From JAVEYA01 sp034003745 (GTDB taxonomy: Bacteria; Bacillota; Peptococcia; DRI-13; PHAD01), in NCBI GenBank assembly GCA_034003745.1, contig JAVEYA010000034.1, positions 1-21,127 of the forward strand: a stretch of DNA of 21,127 nucleotides, read 5' to 3'. Below the pieces are notes generated by a model. That model was not told the origin of the DNA, did not search any database, and worked only from the letters and a program-made list of their open reading frames with translations. Shown one piece after another: positions 9,081 through 16,802 of the stretch (position 1 is the first letter of the stretch; each line of letters begins with the position of its first letter). Made by a program: the position numbers and the translations under genes.

Positions 9081-10233
9081 TGCTTTTTTTATACTCCACC
9101 AAAAAGACCCGGTCCTCCTTATCCAGTCCGATTTGCGTGAATTCCACCTTCAAATAACGTGTGTATTTGCCGATAATGAATTTTTGCTTTTCTTCCAGAA
9201 ACGTCACTGCGGCGCCCTCCCGCCCGGCCCGCCCGGTCCGGCCCACGCGGTGCAGGTAAAACTCCTCGTCTGCCGGCAGGTCATAATTGAAGACAAAATC
9301 GATCTCTTCCACGTCAATACCCCGGGCCAGCAAATCCGTCGTCACCAGTACCGCGGCATGCCCCCGGCGAAATTTCTGCAGTACATCCCGGCGATACTGC
9401 TGTGACAAATCGGCGTGCAGAGCGGCGGCGGCAAATCCCGTTTCCTGCAGTCTGCCGGCCAGAGGCCCTACGCCTTCGTTCCGCTGGATGAAAACCATGG
9501 CCCGCTTCGGCTGATAAAAGTTAAACAGCTTTTCCAGAACCTGGGTTCTTTTGACCGGATCGCACAGAATATAAAAATGCCGGATGGTCGCCGGGACGCG
9601 GCTTTTTTCACCGATCAGCACAAATTCCGTTTCACCCTCAAGACCGGGGATTTCCTCCCGCAACGCTTGGGGAATAGTGGCCGAGTAAAACAGCAGCTGC
9701 CGGGACTTCAGCGTGGCTTTAAAGATCGCCCGCACATCGTTCATAAAGCCGCCGGAAAACATTTTGTCCGCTTCGTCTATGACGATCGTCCGGATAGCCT
9801 GACCGTTGATTTTACGCATTTTCAAGAGTTCCAGCACCCGGCCCGGCGTTCCTACAGCGATTTTGGGCTTTTCTTTTAAAGCGTCCACTTGTCTTTCCGA
9901 ACTGGCCCCGCCGATGAGAGATACTGCCTTAAAGCGCTCGCCGGCCAGCGTGCGGACTACCTGGAGCACCTGCGTGGCCAATTCCCGCGAGGGCGCCAGC
10001 ACCAGTATCTCCAAATGCTTTGTTTCCAAATCAAGTTTTTGCACCAAGGGGAGCAGGTAAGCCAGCGTCTTCCCCGATCCCGTAGGCGACTGCACCACCA
10101 AATTCCGTCCGGACAATACGGCCGGGATCGTTCGTTCTTGCACTTCGGTGGGCGCGGTGATAGCCATTATTTGCAGTTTTTCCGCTAGCTCCCGGCTGAG
10201 GCCCAGGGAAATAAAATCTCTTTCCTCAATCAT
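9073..10233 (-). CDS. DEAD-box ATP-dependent RNA helicase
   Basis: A 386-residue core DEAD-box helicase that unwinds RNA duplexes using ATP, probably in ribosome assembly or mRNA turnover. All motifs are present in order: Q motif APTEVQERTIP (27-37), Walker A SPTGSGKT (49-56), PSRELATQ (81-88), GTPGRVLEL, DEAD (153-156), SAT (184-186), VFIQRNEG, TTDLLARGID and HRVGRTGRAG. There is only a short tail after the second RecA domain, so it lacks the RNA-binding extensions of CshA or DbpA. The ATG at 10233 follows GGGAG. It lies 33 bp after pfkA and overlaps the small membrane protein gene, indicating one operon. Confidence 0.95.
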   Translation of the reverse strand: MIEERDFISLGLSRELAEKLQIMAITAPTEVQERTIPAVLSGRNLVVQSPTGSGKTLAYLLPLVQKLDLETKHLEILVLAPSRELATQVLQVVRTLAGERFKAVSLIGGASSERQVDALKEKPKIAVGTPGRVLELLKMRKINGQAIRTIVIDEADKMFSGGFMNDVRAIFKATLKSRQLLFYSATIPQALREEIPGLEGETEFVLIGEKSRVPATIRHFYILCDPVKRTQVLEKLFNFYQPKRAMVFIQRNEGVGPLAGRLQETGFAAAALHADLSQQYRRDVLQKFRRGHAAVLVTTDLLARGIDVEEIDFVFNYDLPADEEFYLHRVGRTGRAGREGAAVTFLEEKQKFIIGKYTRYLKVEFTQIGLDKEDRVFLVEYKKSNG

Positions 10234-10266
10234 CTTTGTATACTCCCTTATCTTCTTTGACCGTAT

Positions 10267-11226
10267 CTATCTGGAAAGGATTCCGGCCAGCTGATAATCT
10301 TCGTAATTAATTTCTTTCTTCTGCCGGAGGGTCTCGGCAATGTCTACGCCAAGAATGGCATCACCTGCGGAAGCGGTCATTTTAGCGCGCTCCCCGGCCA
10401 GAAGCATCTTCACGGCAAGAGCTCCCATGCGGCTGGCCAGGTTCCGGTCCTCCCCCGTCGGCGTGCCCCCGCGCTGCAAGTAGCCCAGAATCGTCAGGCG
10501 TGTCTCCAGTTGGGTCATTTCCTCAATTTTTTGGGTGATTTCCAGAGAACCGCCCACACCCTCCGCAAGCAGAATAATGCTGTGGCGTTTACCCCGGGAC
10601 ACCCCTCTTTTGATATTTGCTACCACCTGCTCCAAGTCAAGGGGGATCTCCGGAATCAGAATCGACTCGGCCCCGCCGGCCAATCCGGCAGTCAAAGCCA
10701 GCACCCCGGAATGCCGCCCCATCACTTCAATCACAAAAATCCGCCCGTGGGAAGTAGCCGTATCCCTGATTTTATTGATGGCATCCAGAATGGTATCCAC
10801 CGCCGTATCGAAGCCGATGGTCCTATCCGTACAGGCAATATCGTTGTCGATAGTGCCGGGCACGGCAATTACCGGGATCCCCAAAGCATCCAGTTTAAGT
10901 GCGCCGGCAAAGGTACCGTCGCCGCCGATGGCGACCAAGCCCTCAATCTCATATTTGCGCATCGTTTCATAAGCCTGCCGGCGGCCTTCTTCCTGATAAA
11001 ACTCCTTGCAGCGGGCTGTGCCTAAAATCGTCCCGCCGCGATGAATAATATCCGAAACAGACCCCAGGTTCATTTCGCTCAAATCTTCCTCAATTAACCC
11101 GCAATAGCCCCGCTTTACGCCGATGATTTTTACGCCGTTATAAATGGCCGTCCGCACAACGGAGCGAATGGCCGCGTTCATCCCCGGCGCGTCTCCGCCG
11201 CTGGTCAGAACCGCAATTTTTTTCAT
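10267..11226 (-). CDS. pfkA: ATP-dependent 6-phosphofructokinase
   Basis: Converts fructose 6-phosphate to fructose 1,6-bisphosphate, the committed step of glycolysis, in the cytoplasm. The 319 residues match the bacterial ATP-PFK length. Visible motifs: LTSGGDAPGMNAAIR at the N-terminus, GGDGT (101-105; the Gly followed by Asp-Gly favours ATP over pyrophosphate use), catalytic PGTIDNDI (123-130), and MGRHSG (169-174). R21 and R25, allosteric-site positions in the E. coli enzyme, are present. The ATG at 11226 lies 12 nt from GGGGAGG, slightly long. It is the first gene of the operon with the helicase and is divergent from ilvA. Pyruvate kinase, often adjacent, is absent. Confidence 0.97.
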   Translation of the reverse strand: MKKIAVLTSGGDAPGMNAAIRSVVRTAIYNGVKIIGVKRGYCGLIEEDLSEMNLGSVSDIIHRGGTILGTARCKEFYQEEGRRQAYETMRKYEIEGLVAIGGDGTFAGALKLDALGIPVIAVPGTIDNDIACTDRTIGFDTAVDTILDAINKIRDTATSHGRIFVIEVMGRHSGVLALTAGLAGGAESILIPEIPLDLEQVVANIKRGVSRGKRHSIILLAEGVGGSLEITQKIEEMTQLETRLTILGYLQRGGTPTGEDRNLASRMGALAVKMLLAGERAKMTASAGDAILGVDIAETLRQKKEINYEDYQLAGILSR

Positions 11227-11333
11227 AATTATGTCTGAGCCTCCCCGTTACCAATGATGCAGCCCATCATTATCTATTTCCCCGAACACGGATTTTTAAC
11301 GCTTTTCTTTCCTAGTGTATGATTTCTTGTGCC

Positions 11334-11365
11334 TTGACTTTTTTCCTCTTTTTGCATAATATAAT
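11334..11365 (+). promoter_or_regulatory. Promoter of the T-box-ilvA unit
   Basis: TTGACT (11334-11339) followed by overlapping -10 candidates: TAATAT at the ideal 17-nt spacing (11357-11362) and a consensus TATAAT at 11360-11365 with 20 nt. Either gives a start near 11370, about 50 nt before the T-box stem I. Confidence 0.55.
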
Positions 11366-11411
11366 TCTAAATATTTAATCATACTGCCTTCAAAAGTTTT
11401 GACGGAGAAAA

Positions 11412-11690
11412 AGTATACCTGTTTTGCTTACAGAGAGCCGGCGGGAGCTGAGAGCCGGCAGCCGGAGGGTATATGATCAATCACTCCCGAACTGCTCTGC
11501 TGAACCTTTTTTGTAAGCAGCAGCCGGCGTCCGCTTCAGCGGGCAAGGCCGCCGTTACCCGGCCGGGGTTACCGGAGTCTGCTCCGCTGACCTTATTGAA
11601 GTCTGCCGGTATTCCCGGCGGAGAATTAGGGTGGTACCGCGAAGGACCTCTCGTCCCTAAGTGTATATCTTAGGACGGGAGGTTTTTTAT
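11412..11690 (+). promoter_or_regulatory. T-box riboswitch, isoleucine specifier
   Basis: A tRNA-sensing leader that permits readthrough when uncharged tRNA-Ile accumulates. Stem I starts near 11425: GCTTAC pairs with GTAAGC (about 11513-11519), and AGAGAGCC plus GAGCTGAGAGCC carry the conserved stem I motifs. The specifier is ATC (Ile) at 11480-11482, in the usual place a few nt before GAAC. The T-box AGGGTGGTACCGCG is at 11628-11641; its TGGT (11632-11635) fits the CCA end plus the A discriminator of tRNA-Ile. TTAGGG (11626-11631) pairs with CCCTAA (11655-11660) in the antiterminator, and the same CCTAAG pairs with CTTAGG in the terminator, so the two folds exclude each other. Confidence 0.94.
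11646..11688 (+). terminator. Regulated terminator of the T-box
   Basis: ACCTCTCGTCCCTAAG pairs with CTTAGGACGGGAGGT (one G-U pair and one bulged C), followed by TTTTTT. It shares the CCCTAA segment with the antiterminator. Confidence 0.92.
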
Positions 11691-11722
11691 ATTTCATAAA
11701 TTATATAAAGGAGCTGAGTCCG

Positions 11723-12970
11723 ATGAACAAAATATCCATCGAAGAAATTTTAAAAGCCCACCAGGCCTTAAAGGGGATTATCTCCCCAACCCCGTTGCAG
11801 CGGAATGACCTTCTCTCGGAACGGTACAACTGCAATATCTTCTTAAAACGAGAAGACCTGCAAATCATCCGTTCCTTTAAAATCCGTGGCGCTTACCATC
11901 TGATTCAGAGCACGCCCCGGGAGAAGCTACAAAAGGGCGTGGTCTGCGCCAGCGCCGGCAACCACGCCCAGGGTGTGGCCTATTCCTGCAAAGCTTTAAA
12001 GATACCGGGCAAAATCTACATGCCGGTCCCCACCCCCCGGCAGAAGATTTCCCAGGTGCAGCGCCACGGCGGAGAATATACGGAAATCATCCTGACCGGC
12101 GATACCTTTGACGATGCCTATACCCAGGCTAAAGAATACTGCGATGCCGAAAAAATGGTCTTCGTACATCCCTTCGATGACCCTTTGGTCATTGCCGGTC
12201 AGGGAACAATCGGGATCGAAATAATGAACCAGATGCAGGATGAACTGCATTTCGTCTTTGGCGCTATCGGCGGCGGCGGACTAATGTCCGGCGTGGGCGC
12301 CTACATCAAAAACATCAGCCCCCGCACCAAACTTATTGGCGTAGAGCCCTGCGGAGCCGCTTCCATGAAGAAGTCCTTTGAGGAAAAAAAGGTAACGGCG
12401 CTGGAGACCATCGATAAATTTGTGGACGGCGCCGCGGTGCAGAGGGTCGGCGATTTGACCTTCCAGATCTGCCAAAAAGTCCTGGACGATATTGTACCGG
12501 TGCCGGAAGGCCGGGTCTGCACCCGGATTCTGGAACTCTATAACGAAAGCGCCATTGTCGCGGAGCCGGCCGGCGCGCTGCCCATTGCCGCACTGGACCC
12601 GTACAGGGAGCAAATCGCCGGTAAGAATGTCGTCTGCATCATCAGCGGGGGCAACAATGATATTGAGCGGACGCCGGAAATTAAGGAACGCTCCCTTTTG
12701 AGCGAAGGGCTGAAGCACTATTTTATCGTTCGTTTCCCTCAGCGGCCGGGCGCTTTAAAGGAATTTGCGGCGGAAGTCCTCGGGCCCTATGATGATATCA
12801 CCCGGTTCGAGTACACCAAGTCCAACAACAAAGAAAAAGGCCCCACCCTCATTGGAATAGAGCTCCGTAATAAAGAGGATTATGGGCCGCTGATTGAACG
12901 GATGGAAATGAAGGGTTTCCAGTATACCGTGATTAATGATAATCCGGAATTGTTCGAGCTGTTAATATAA
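11723..12970 (+). CDS. ilvA: Threonine deaminase (threonine ammonia-lyase) IlvA
   Basis: A PLP enzyme that converts threonine to 2-oxobutanoate and ammonia, the first step of isoleucine synthesis. The 415 residues compare well with the single-regulatory-domain type of B. subtilis. The PLP lysine is in SFKIRGAYH (K53). Other marks are SAGNHAQGVAYS, the phosphate-binding GGGGLMSG and SGGNND. The final ~85 residues (HYFIVRFPQRPGALKEFA onward) form one ACT-like regulatory domain. The ATG follows AAAGGAG by 9 nt. The isoleucine T-box upstream supports a biosynthetic rather than catabolic role. It ends 9 bp from the convergent mscL with no hairpin between them. Confidence 0.95.
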   Translation: MNKISIEEILKAHQALKGIISPTPLQRNDLLSERYNCNIFLKREDLQIIRSFKIRGAYHLIQSTPREKLQKGVVCASAGNHAQGVAYSCKALKIPGKIYMPVPTPRQKISQVQRHGGEYTEIILTGDTFDDAYTQAKEYCDAEKMVFVHPFDDPLVIAGQGTIGIEIMNQMQDELHFVFGAIGGGGLMSGVGAYIKNISPRTKLIGVEPCGAASMKKSFEEKKVTALETIDKFVDGAAVQRVGDLTFQICQKVLDDIVPVPEGRVCTRILELYNESAIVAEPAGALPIAALDPYREQIAGKNVVCIISGGNNDIERTPEIKERSLLSEGLKHYFIVRFPQRPGALKEFAAEVLGPYDDITRFEYTKSNNKEKGPTLIGIELRNKEDYGPLIERMEMKGFQYTVINDNPELFELLI

Positions 12971-12979
12971 ACAGCCAAA

Positions 12980-13375
12980 CTACTTGTCCTTCAGTAAATC
13001 ACGGATTTCTTCCAATAAAACAGCTTCTCTGCTGGGGACCGGAGGTGCAGGCGGCGCCGCAACCTCTTTTTTCTTCCTCATGGTTATCAGTTTGATAAAC
13101 AGGAAAATGGAAGCGGCAATAATCAGAAAGTCTACCACAGATTGTAGAAAAGCGCCGTAACGCAGGGCAGCTTCCGGAATATCCCCTGCAGCCGGAGCAA
13201 TCACATATTTTAATTCCGTCAGATTAATGCCGCCGATAAGAATGCCCAACAGAGGCATTAATAGGTCACTGACCAGCGAACTCACAATTTTCCCAAAGGC
13301 GCCGCCAATGATAACGCCGACAGCCAGGTCGATGACATTGCCTTTGAAGGCAAATTCCTTAAACTCCTTAAGCAT
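12980..13375 (-). CDS. mscL: Large-conductance mechanosensitive channel MscL
   Basis: A homopentameric membrane channel that opens under tension and releases solutes after osmotic downshock. The 131 residues match the family. It begins MLKEFKEFAFKGNVIDLAVGVIIGGAFGKIVSSLV (N-terminal helix and pore helix TM1), then a periplasmic loop, TM2 (about 77-97, VVDFLIIAASIFLFIKLI), an Ala/Pro linker and the C-terminal helix LLEEIRDLLKDK. The ATG at 13375 is preferred because AGAGGAG lies 6 nt upstream; an in-frame GTG at 13396 sits before that ribosome site and is unlikely to be used. It is a single gene with its own promoter. Confidence 0.95.
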   Translation of the reverse strand: MLKEFKEFAFKGNVIDLAVGVIIGGAFGKIVSSLVSDLLMPLLGILIGGINLTELKYVIAPAAGDIPEAALRYGAFLQSVVDFLIIAASIFLFIKLITMRKKKEVAAPPAPPVPSREAVLLEEIRDLLKDK

Positions 13376-13423
13376 GCTTATCTCCTCTTTCTTCACGATG
13401 CCGAGTCATCCTCTATATTTCAT

Positions 13424-13452
13424 AATTTAGATTTTATCATAATTATTTACAA
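13424..13452 (-). promoter_or_regulatory. Probable mscL promoter
   Basis: TTGTAA (13452-13447), a 17-nt spacer, then TAAATT (13429-13424) on the minus strand, about 50 nt upstream of the mscL ATG. Confidence 0.5.
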
Positions 13453-13483
13453 ACTTCAGCCACTGTCTTAAAACAACCGGCTT

Positions 13484-15550
13484 TCATGTGTTCAGCAACC
13501 GCTTGAACTCTGCGGGGTCTGTCACCGGAGGCCGGCAGGCCCGGTTTTGACAGATATAGGCCGCGGTTGTCCCCTCCGCTGCCGTGTAGCCCTGTAAAAA
13601 GGGCGCTATCTTTTTGATCTCCGCATGCTCCGGAGAAATATGCAAACTTACCGTATGCGGCAGGAATTCCTGTTGCAGGGCTTTTAGCATGGCTCCAGCC
13701 TCCCCCCCTTTTTCCTCGACGATGACCGCCTCCTGCCGGGGCCCTTTTGCATAAAGAAACGCCAATAACATAAAAGTATATCCTGCCGGGTATTGGACGA
13801 CCTCGCCGGAAAAAGCGATAAAAATCTGCTGTGCCTTCTCTTCCAATGCATACTTACCGGTAAGCGCACTTAAGCGCAGGAGGTTATAGGCGGCCACGGA
13901 ATTACCGGACGGCATCGCTCCGTCATGGCTGTCCTTCGGACGCAGGGGTAATTTCTCAGCATCTGCACCCGTTAAATACAGTCCGCCCCGCTCCTCATCC
14001 CAGAACAACTGCAGCATTTGTTCGTTCAATTCCATCGCTTTCCGTAGATAATCCGGCTGGTAGGTAGTCTGATATAACTCGATGAGCGCCCAGACCAGAA
14101 AGGCATAATCATCCAGATAGGCCGGATAGGCCGCTTCCCCTTCGCGGTAACGCGCCAAAAGCCGTCCATCTGAACGCATCAGATGATCCCAGATAAAGTC
14201 CAGGGCGTTTTGCGCCGCTGCAAGATACTCTTCCCGCTCCAGAATACGCGCCCCCATAGCTAAGGCAGAAATCATCAGCGCATTCCAGGACGTGAGGATT
14301 TTGTCATCCTTATGCGGGTGAATACGTTTCTCCCGGGCGGCAAAAAGCTTGGTACGACACGCCTCCAACTTCTGCTTATTCTCTATAAAGCTGGAGTCTG
14401 CCAGATCCCGCGCAATCAGGTTCGGGATGCTTTTTCCCTCAAAATTACCCTGTTCCGTAATATCGTATGTCTCACAGTAAAGCTGGCCCTGCTCCTCTCC
14501 CAGCACTTCCCTGACTTCAGCCGGAGTCCACAGATAGAATTTGCCCTCCACCCCTTCGGAGTCGGCGTCTTCCGCCGAATAGAACCCGCCTGCGGGCGCG
14601 GTCATATCCCGCAGGACATAGGCAAAAACCTTTTCCGCCGCTTCCTGAAAGAGCGGCTGTTTAGTGACTTGATACGCTTCCAGATAAGCCATACTTAAGA
14701 GGGCATTGTCATAGAGCATTTTCTCAAAATGCGGTACAAGCCATTTTTCATCTGTGGAATAGCGGGAAAAGCCAAAGCCGATATGGTCGAAGATACCGCC
14801 TTTAACCATCTGTTCCAGAGTCTTCTCCACAATGGCAGTTGCTTCAATCTCCAGTCCAGTCTCCTCTTTAGCCTTTGCTTTGCCATAGCGCAACAGGAAG
14901 AAAAGATTATGCGGGGATGGAAATTTCGGCGCTTTGCCGAAGCCTCCGTACTTCTTATCAAAGCTTTTCGTTAAAAGACTGTAGGCAGTCTCCGGAGCCT
15001 GCATATCCATCTCCCCTGAACCTGCATTTCGGGTAGATGCCTTAATAGTCTCTACAGCCCTGCGCCCGGCTTCCGTCAGGCGGCCCGCGTCTTCTTTCCA
15101 CAGGGTGCTGACTTGCTGCAGGATATCGATGAGCCCCGGCCTGCCCCACAGGGAGTGTTTCGGAAAATAGGTCCCGGCAAAGAACGGTAGTCTCTCCGGT
15201 GACATAATCACCGTCAGCGGCCAGCCACCCTGCCCGGTCATAGCGTGACAGACATTCATATAGAGACTGTCGATATCCGGCCGCTCCTCCCGGTCCACCT
15301 TTATAGAGACATAGTTCTTATTGAGTAACGCCGCCACTTCTTCATCCTCGAAGGATTCGCGTTCCATCACGTGGCACCAGTGGCAGGTGCTATAGCCGAC
15401 GGAGAGAAAGATTGGCTTGTCTTCCGCCTTGGCTTTGGCAAAAGCCTCCTCGCCCCAAGGGTACCAGTCCACGGGGTTATAGGCGTGCTGGAGGAGGTAG
15501 GGGGATTTTTCGTTTATCAGGCGATTGGGAGCTTTGGTGGTGGTTGTCAT
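13484..15550 (-). CDS. DUF255 thioredoxin-fold protein (YyaL/SSP411-like)
   Basis: A 688-residue protein of the widespread DUF255 family. Residues 7 to about 165 are a thioredoxin-like domain starting NRLINEKSPYLLQHAYNPVDW, with a CHWCH motif at 56-60 where thioredoxin has CxxC, followed by ESFEDEEVA and KVDREERPDID. The remainder is an alpha/alpha-barrel of the six-hairpin glycosidase type (for example HFEKMLYDNALLS, AEDADSEGVEGKFYLWT, LTSWNALMISALA). The biochemical role is not established. The ATG at 15550 has AAGGAG 7 nt upstream. It is complete and standalone. Two decayed fragments of a related gene lie at about 16430-16555 and 18833-18868. Confidence 0.92.
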   Translation of the reverse strand: MTTTTKAPNRLINEKSPYLLQHAYNPVDWYPWGEEAFAKAKAEDKPIFLSVGYSTCHWCHVMERESFEDEEVAALLNKNYVSIKVDREERPDIDSLYMNVCHAMTGQGGWPLTVIMSPERLPFFAGTYFPKHSLWGRPGLIDILQQVSTLWKEDAGRLTEAGRRAVETIKASTRNAGSGEMDMQAPETAYSLLTKSFDKKYGGFGKAPKFPSPHNLFFLLRYGKAKAKEETGLEIEATAIVEKTLEQMVKGGIFDHIGFGFSRYSTDEKWLVPHFEKMLYDNALLSMAYLEAYQVTKQPLFQEAAEKVFAYVLRDMTAPAGGFYSAEDADSEGVEGKFYLWTPAEVREVLGEEQGQLYCETYDITEQGNFEGKSIPNLIARDLADSSFIENKQKLEACRTKLFAAREKRIHPHKDDKILTSWNALMISALAMGARILEREEYLAAAQNALDFIWDHLMRSDGRLLARYREGEAAYPAYLDDYAFLVWALIELYQTTYQPDYLRKAMELNEQMLQLFWDEERGGLYLTGADAEKLPLRPKDSHDGAMPSGNSVAAYNLLRLSALTGKYALEEKAQQIFIAFSGEVVQYPAGYTFMLLAFLYAKGPRQEAVIVEEKGGEAGAMLKALQQEFLPHTVSLHISPEHAEIKKIAPFLQGYTAAEGTTAAYICQNRACRPPVTDPAEFKRLLNT

Positions 15551-15601
15551 AAGTATACTCCTTAGAAAAAGATGTATAGGAATATTTTAGCCGATATAGA
15601 A

Positions 15602-15628
15602 GAAAAAATCCCTAAGGAGTTAGGGATT
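15602..15628 (-). terminator. Terminator of vapBC
   Basis: AATCCCTAA and TTAGGGATT form a perfect 9-bp stem with loop CTCC, followed by TTTTTT on the minus strand. It begins 4 bp beyond the toxin stop at 15632. Confidence 0.88.
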
Positions 15629-15631
15629 AGC

Positions 15632-16033
15632 TCATGGCTCTATTCTAACAATATTTTCAATCTTATCAAAATGCCTATCAAACGAATATATCTCGGTTAT
15701 CTCACGCTGCAGCATTTGACTAGCCGTAAACGCATCCGACCAGTCTGTTTTTTTATCCACGTAAATATCTAAAGCGTTTAATGCCGTATCTTTATCAGAG
15801 AACGTCAACCCCTGTAAACTTAATATTGCTGTAATCCATTCCCGAATATCTTCTCTTGTTTGTTTGTAATACCCTTCAAGAATCCATATGATATCCGCCA
15901 GAATAATATCAGGCAAAAATACCCTTTCGTTTCCTTCTTCAACCCTTTTGAGTAATTCCTCGGCCTGTTTTGCCTGGTCCGGAACATCGTTGGTCAAATA
16001 TCTCAGGATAACATCGACGTCAACGGTCCTCAC
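15632..16033 (-). CDS. vapC: VapC-type PIN-domain toxin
   Basis: A 133-residue PIN-domain ribonuclease, the expected toxin of a type II toxin-antitoxin pair; such toxins cleave tRNA or rRNA. Conserved acidic positions: D5 in TVDVDVILRYL, D47 in LADIIWILEGYY (family members usually have Glu here), D97/D100 in DWSDAFTA, and D119 in SFDRHF. The usual DTN is DVD. The GTG at 16033 is chosen: GGAGG lies 9 nt upstream and the N-terminus then matches the family, whereas earlier in-frame codons would add a non-family extension. It overlaps the antitoxin end by 14 nt, so the two are translationally coupled. A strong terminator follows. Confidence 0.88.
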   Translation of the reverse strand: MRTVDVDVILRYLTNDVPDQAKQAEELLKRVEEGNERVFLPDIILADIIWILEGYYKQTREDIREWITAILSLQGLTFSDKDTALNALDIYVDKKTDWSDAFTASQMLQREITEIYSFDRHFDKIENIVRIEP

Positions 16034-16262
16034 GATGGCGATCCTCCATAACCTGATGGCGTATAGCTTTAAAGTCTTGTTTCTCATCAACCTTCACAAT
16101 ACCCCGCAAAGAGGATATTCCCCCCTGGTTAGTGGGAACTAGTTTAACGCCGTCTTCCAGCGCAATAATACGTACATAGCTCGCTTTGTTCATGTTATAT
16201 TTCTGCCTGATCTCTCTAGGCAGGGTAAGCTGACCCTTTTCCGATATTTTAGCAAGTGACAT
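16020..16262 (-). CDS. vapB: AbrB/MazE-family antitoxin (VapB)
   Basis: An 80-residue protein whose first ~45 residues are the swapped-hairpin AbrB DNA-binding fold (AKISEKGQLTLPREIRQKYNM, then DGVKLVPT). The basic/acidic tail (KQDFKAIRHQVMEDRHREDR) would bind and block the toxin. The ATG at 16262 lies 8 nt after a perfect AGGAGG; an in-frame GTG at 16271 overlaps that ribosome site and is rejected. Autoregulation is likely, since a 10-bp inverted repeat overlaps the promoter region just upstream. Confidence 0.88.
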   Translation of the reverse strand: MSLAKISEKGQLTLPREIRQKYNMNKASYVRIIALEDGVKLVPTNQGGISSLRGIVKVDEKQDFKAIRHQVMEDRHREDR

Positions 16263-16288
16263 CGGGACCACCTCCTAAGGAATTCTTT

Positions 16289-16328
16289 CTTTACTTTTAT
16301 ATTGTGTCATACCAAATAAAAAGTAAAG
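16289..16328 (-). promoter_or_regulatory. vapBC promoter region with inverted repeat (candidate operator)
   Basis: CTTTACTTTT (16289-16298) and AAAAGTAAAG (16319-16328) are perfect 10-bp inverted arms with centres 30 bp apart, about three helical turns. A TATAAA -10 candidate (16301-16296, minus) lies in one arm. An AbrB-type antitoxin commonly represses its own promoter through such sites. Binding is inferred. Confidence 0.5.
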
Positions 16329-16425
16329 CAAAAACGAAATATATTCCTTGTGGATTTTTCTCAACATATCTATAATAATGAAACACCATTTTATCCATAA
16401 AAATCTTGGTTATAGTAACCGACCT

Positions 16426-16558
16426 GCCACCAATGACAGGTCGAAAAGCCGGTGGAGAGGAAGATCGGCTTGTCCTCTGCTTTACCTCATCCCCCCAACC
16501 TCCTCCAGTCTGCGAGGTTATGCGCGTGCTGGGGGAGGTCGGGGGATTTGTATACACA
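16426..16558 (-). pseudogene. Decayed fragment of a DUF255 gene
   Basis: Minus-strand reading gives KSPDLPQHAHNLADW, then a frameshift and about 10-20 nt lost, then AEDKPIFLSTGFSTCHWWQV. These align with KSPYLLQHAYNPVDW and AEDKPIFLSVGYSTCHWCHV (residues 15-29 and 42-61) of the intact DUF255 protein ending upstream at 15550. Nucleotide identity is also high across AAATCCCCC, CTCC.CCAGCACGC and GACAAGCC.ATCTT. Nothing beyond residue ~62 survives. The CHWCH motif is altered to CHWWQ. The last part forms a 10-bp hairpin (16420-16443). It cannot encode a working protein. Confidence 0.75.
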
Positions 16559-16583
16559 AAGCTTGCTGATCTGAGCAGTACCT

Positions 16584-16802
16584 TCAAATCATCTTATTAA
16601 AATACGCTTCATCTACCTGCAATTGTTTTTTTAAAATATTCCGTCATAAGTGAAATTTTATTTCACCCGACCCCTTAGAGATCCTGGTGTGTTTTATGCT
16701 CCCGCTTGCCATATGTTTTCGATAATAATAGTGGTCTGTATCTTTATATAATTCCCATCCATCCCGTTCGCAGAATCTCTTCAACTCTCTCCAACTAGGC
16801 AT
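16584..16802 (-). pseudogene. HicA-like toxin gene interrupted by an in-frame TGA
   Basis: From ATG at 16802, overlapping the antitoxin stop as ATGCCTAG, the frame reads MPSWRELKRFCERDGWELY, KDTDHYYYRKH and ISKGSGEIKFHL, then TGA at 16646-16644 (codon 53). The same frame goes on for 19 good codons (RNILKKQLQVDEAYFNKMI) to a TGA at 16586-16584. HicA relatives generally have a Trp at the interrupted position, so a single TGG-to-TGA change is the likely lesion. HicA toxins are small dsRBD-fold mRNA interferases; the GWELY strand and H24 fit that. A 7-bp palindrome with a 3-nt loop (16650-16666) lies just before the stop. The 52-residue product may be inactive or unstable. Confidence 0.7.

Noticed and set aside
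11473..11673. 66-residue open frame, possible leader peptide
   Set aside because: It runs through T-box structural elements; the RNA fold explains the sequence and no ribosome site supports translation.
13376..13396. Upstream GTG start for mscL
   Set aside because: It precedes the ribosome binding site that serves the ATG at 13375 and adds residues absent from the family.
16297..16587. 96-residue open frame on the minus strand
   Set aside because: It reads the DUF255 relic in the wrong frame, and its C-terminal part is AT-rich spacer.
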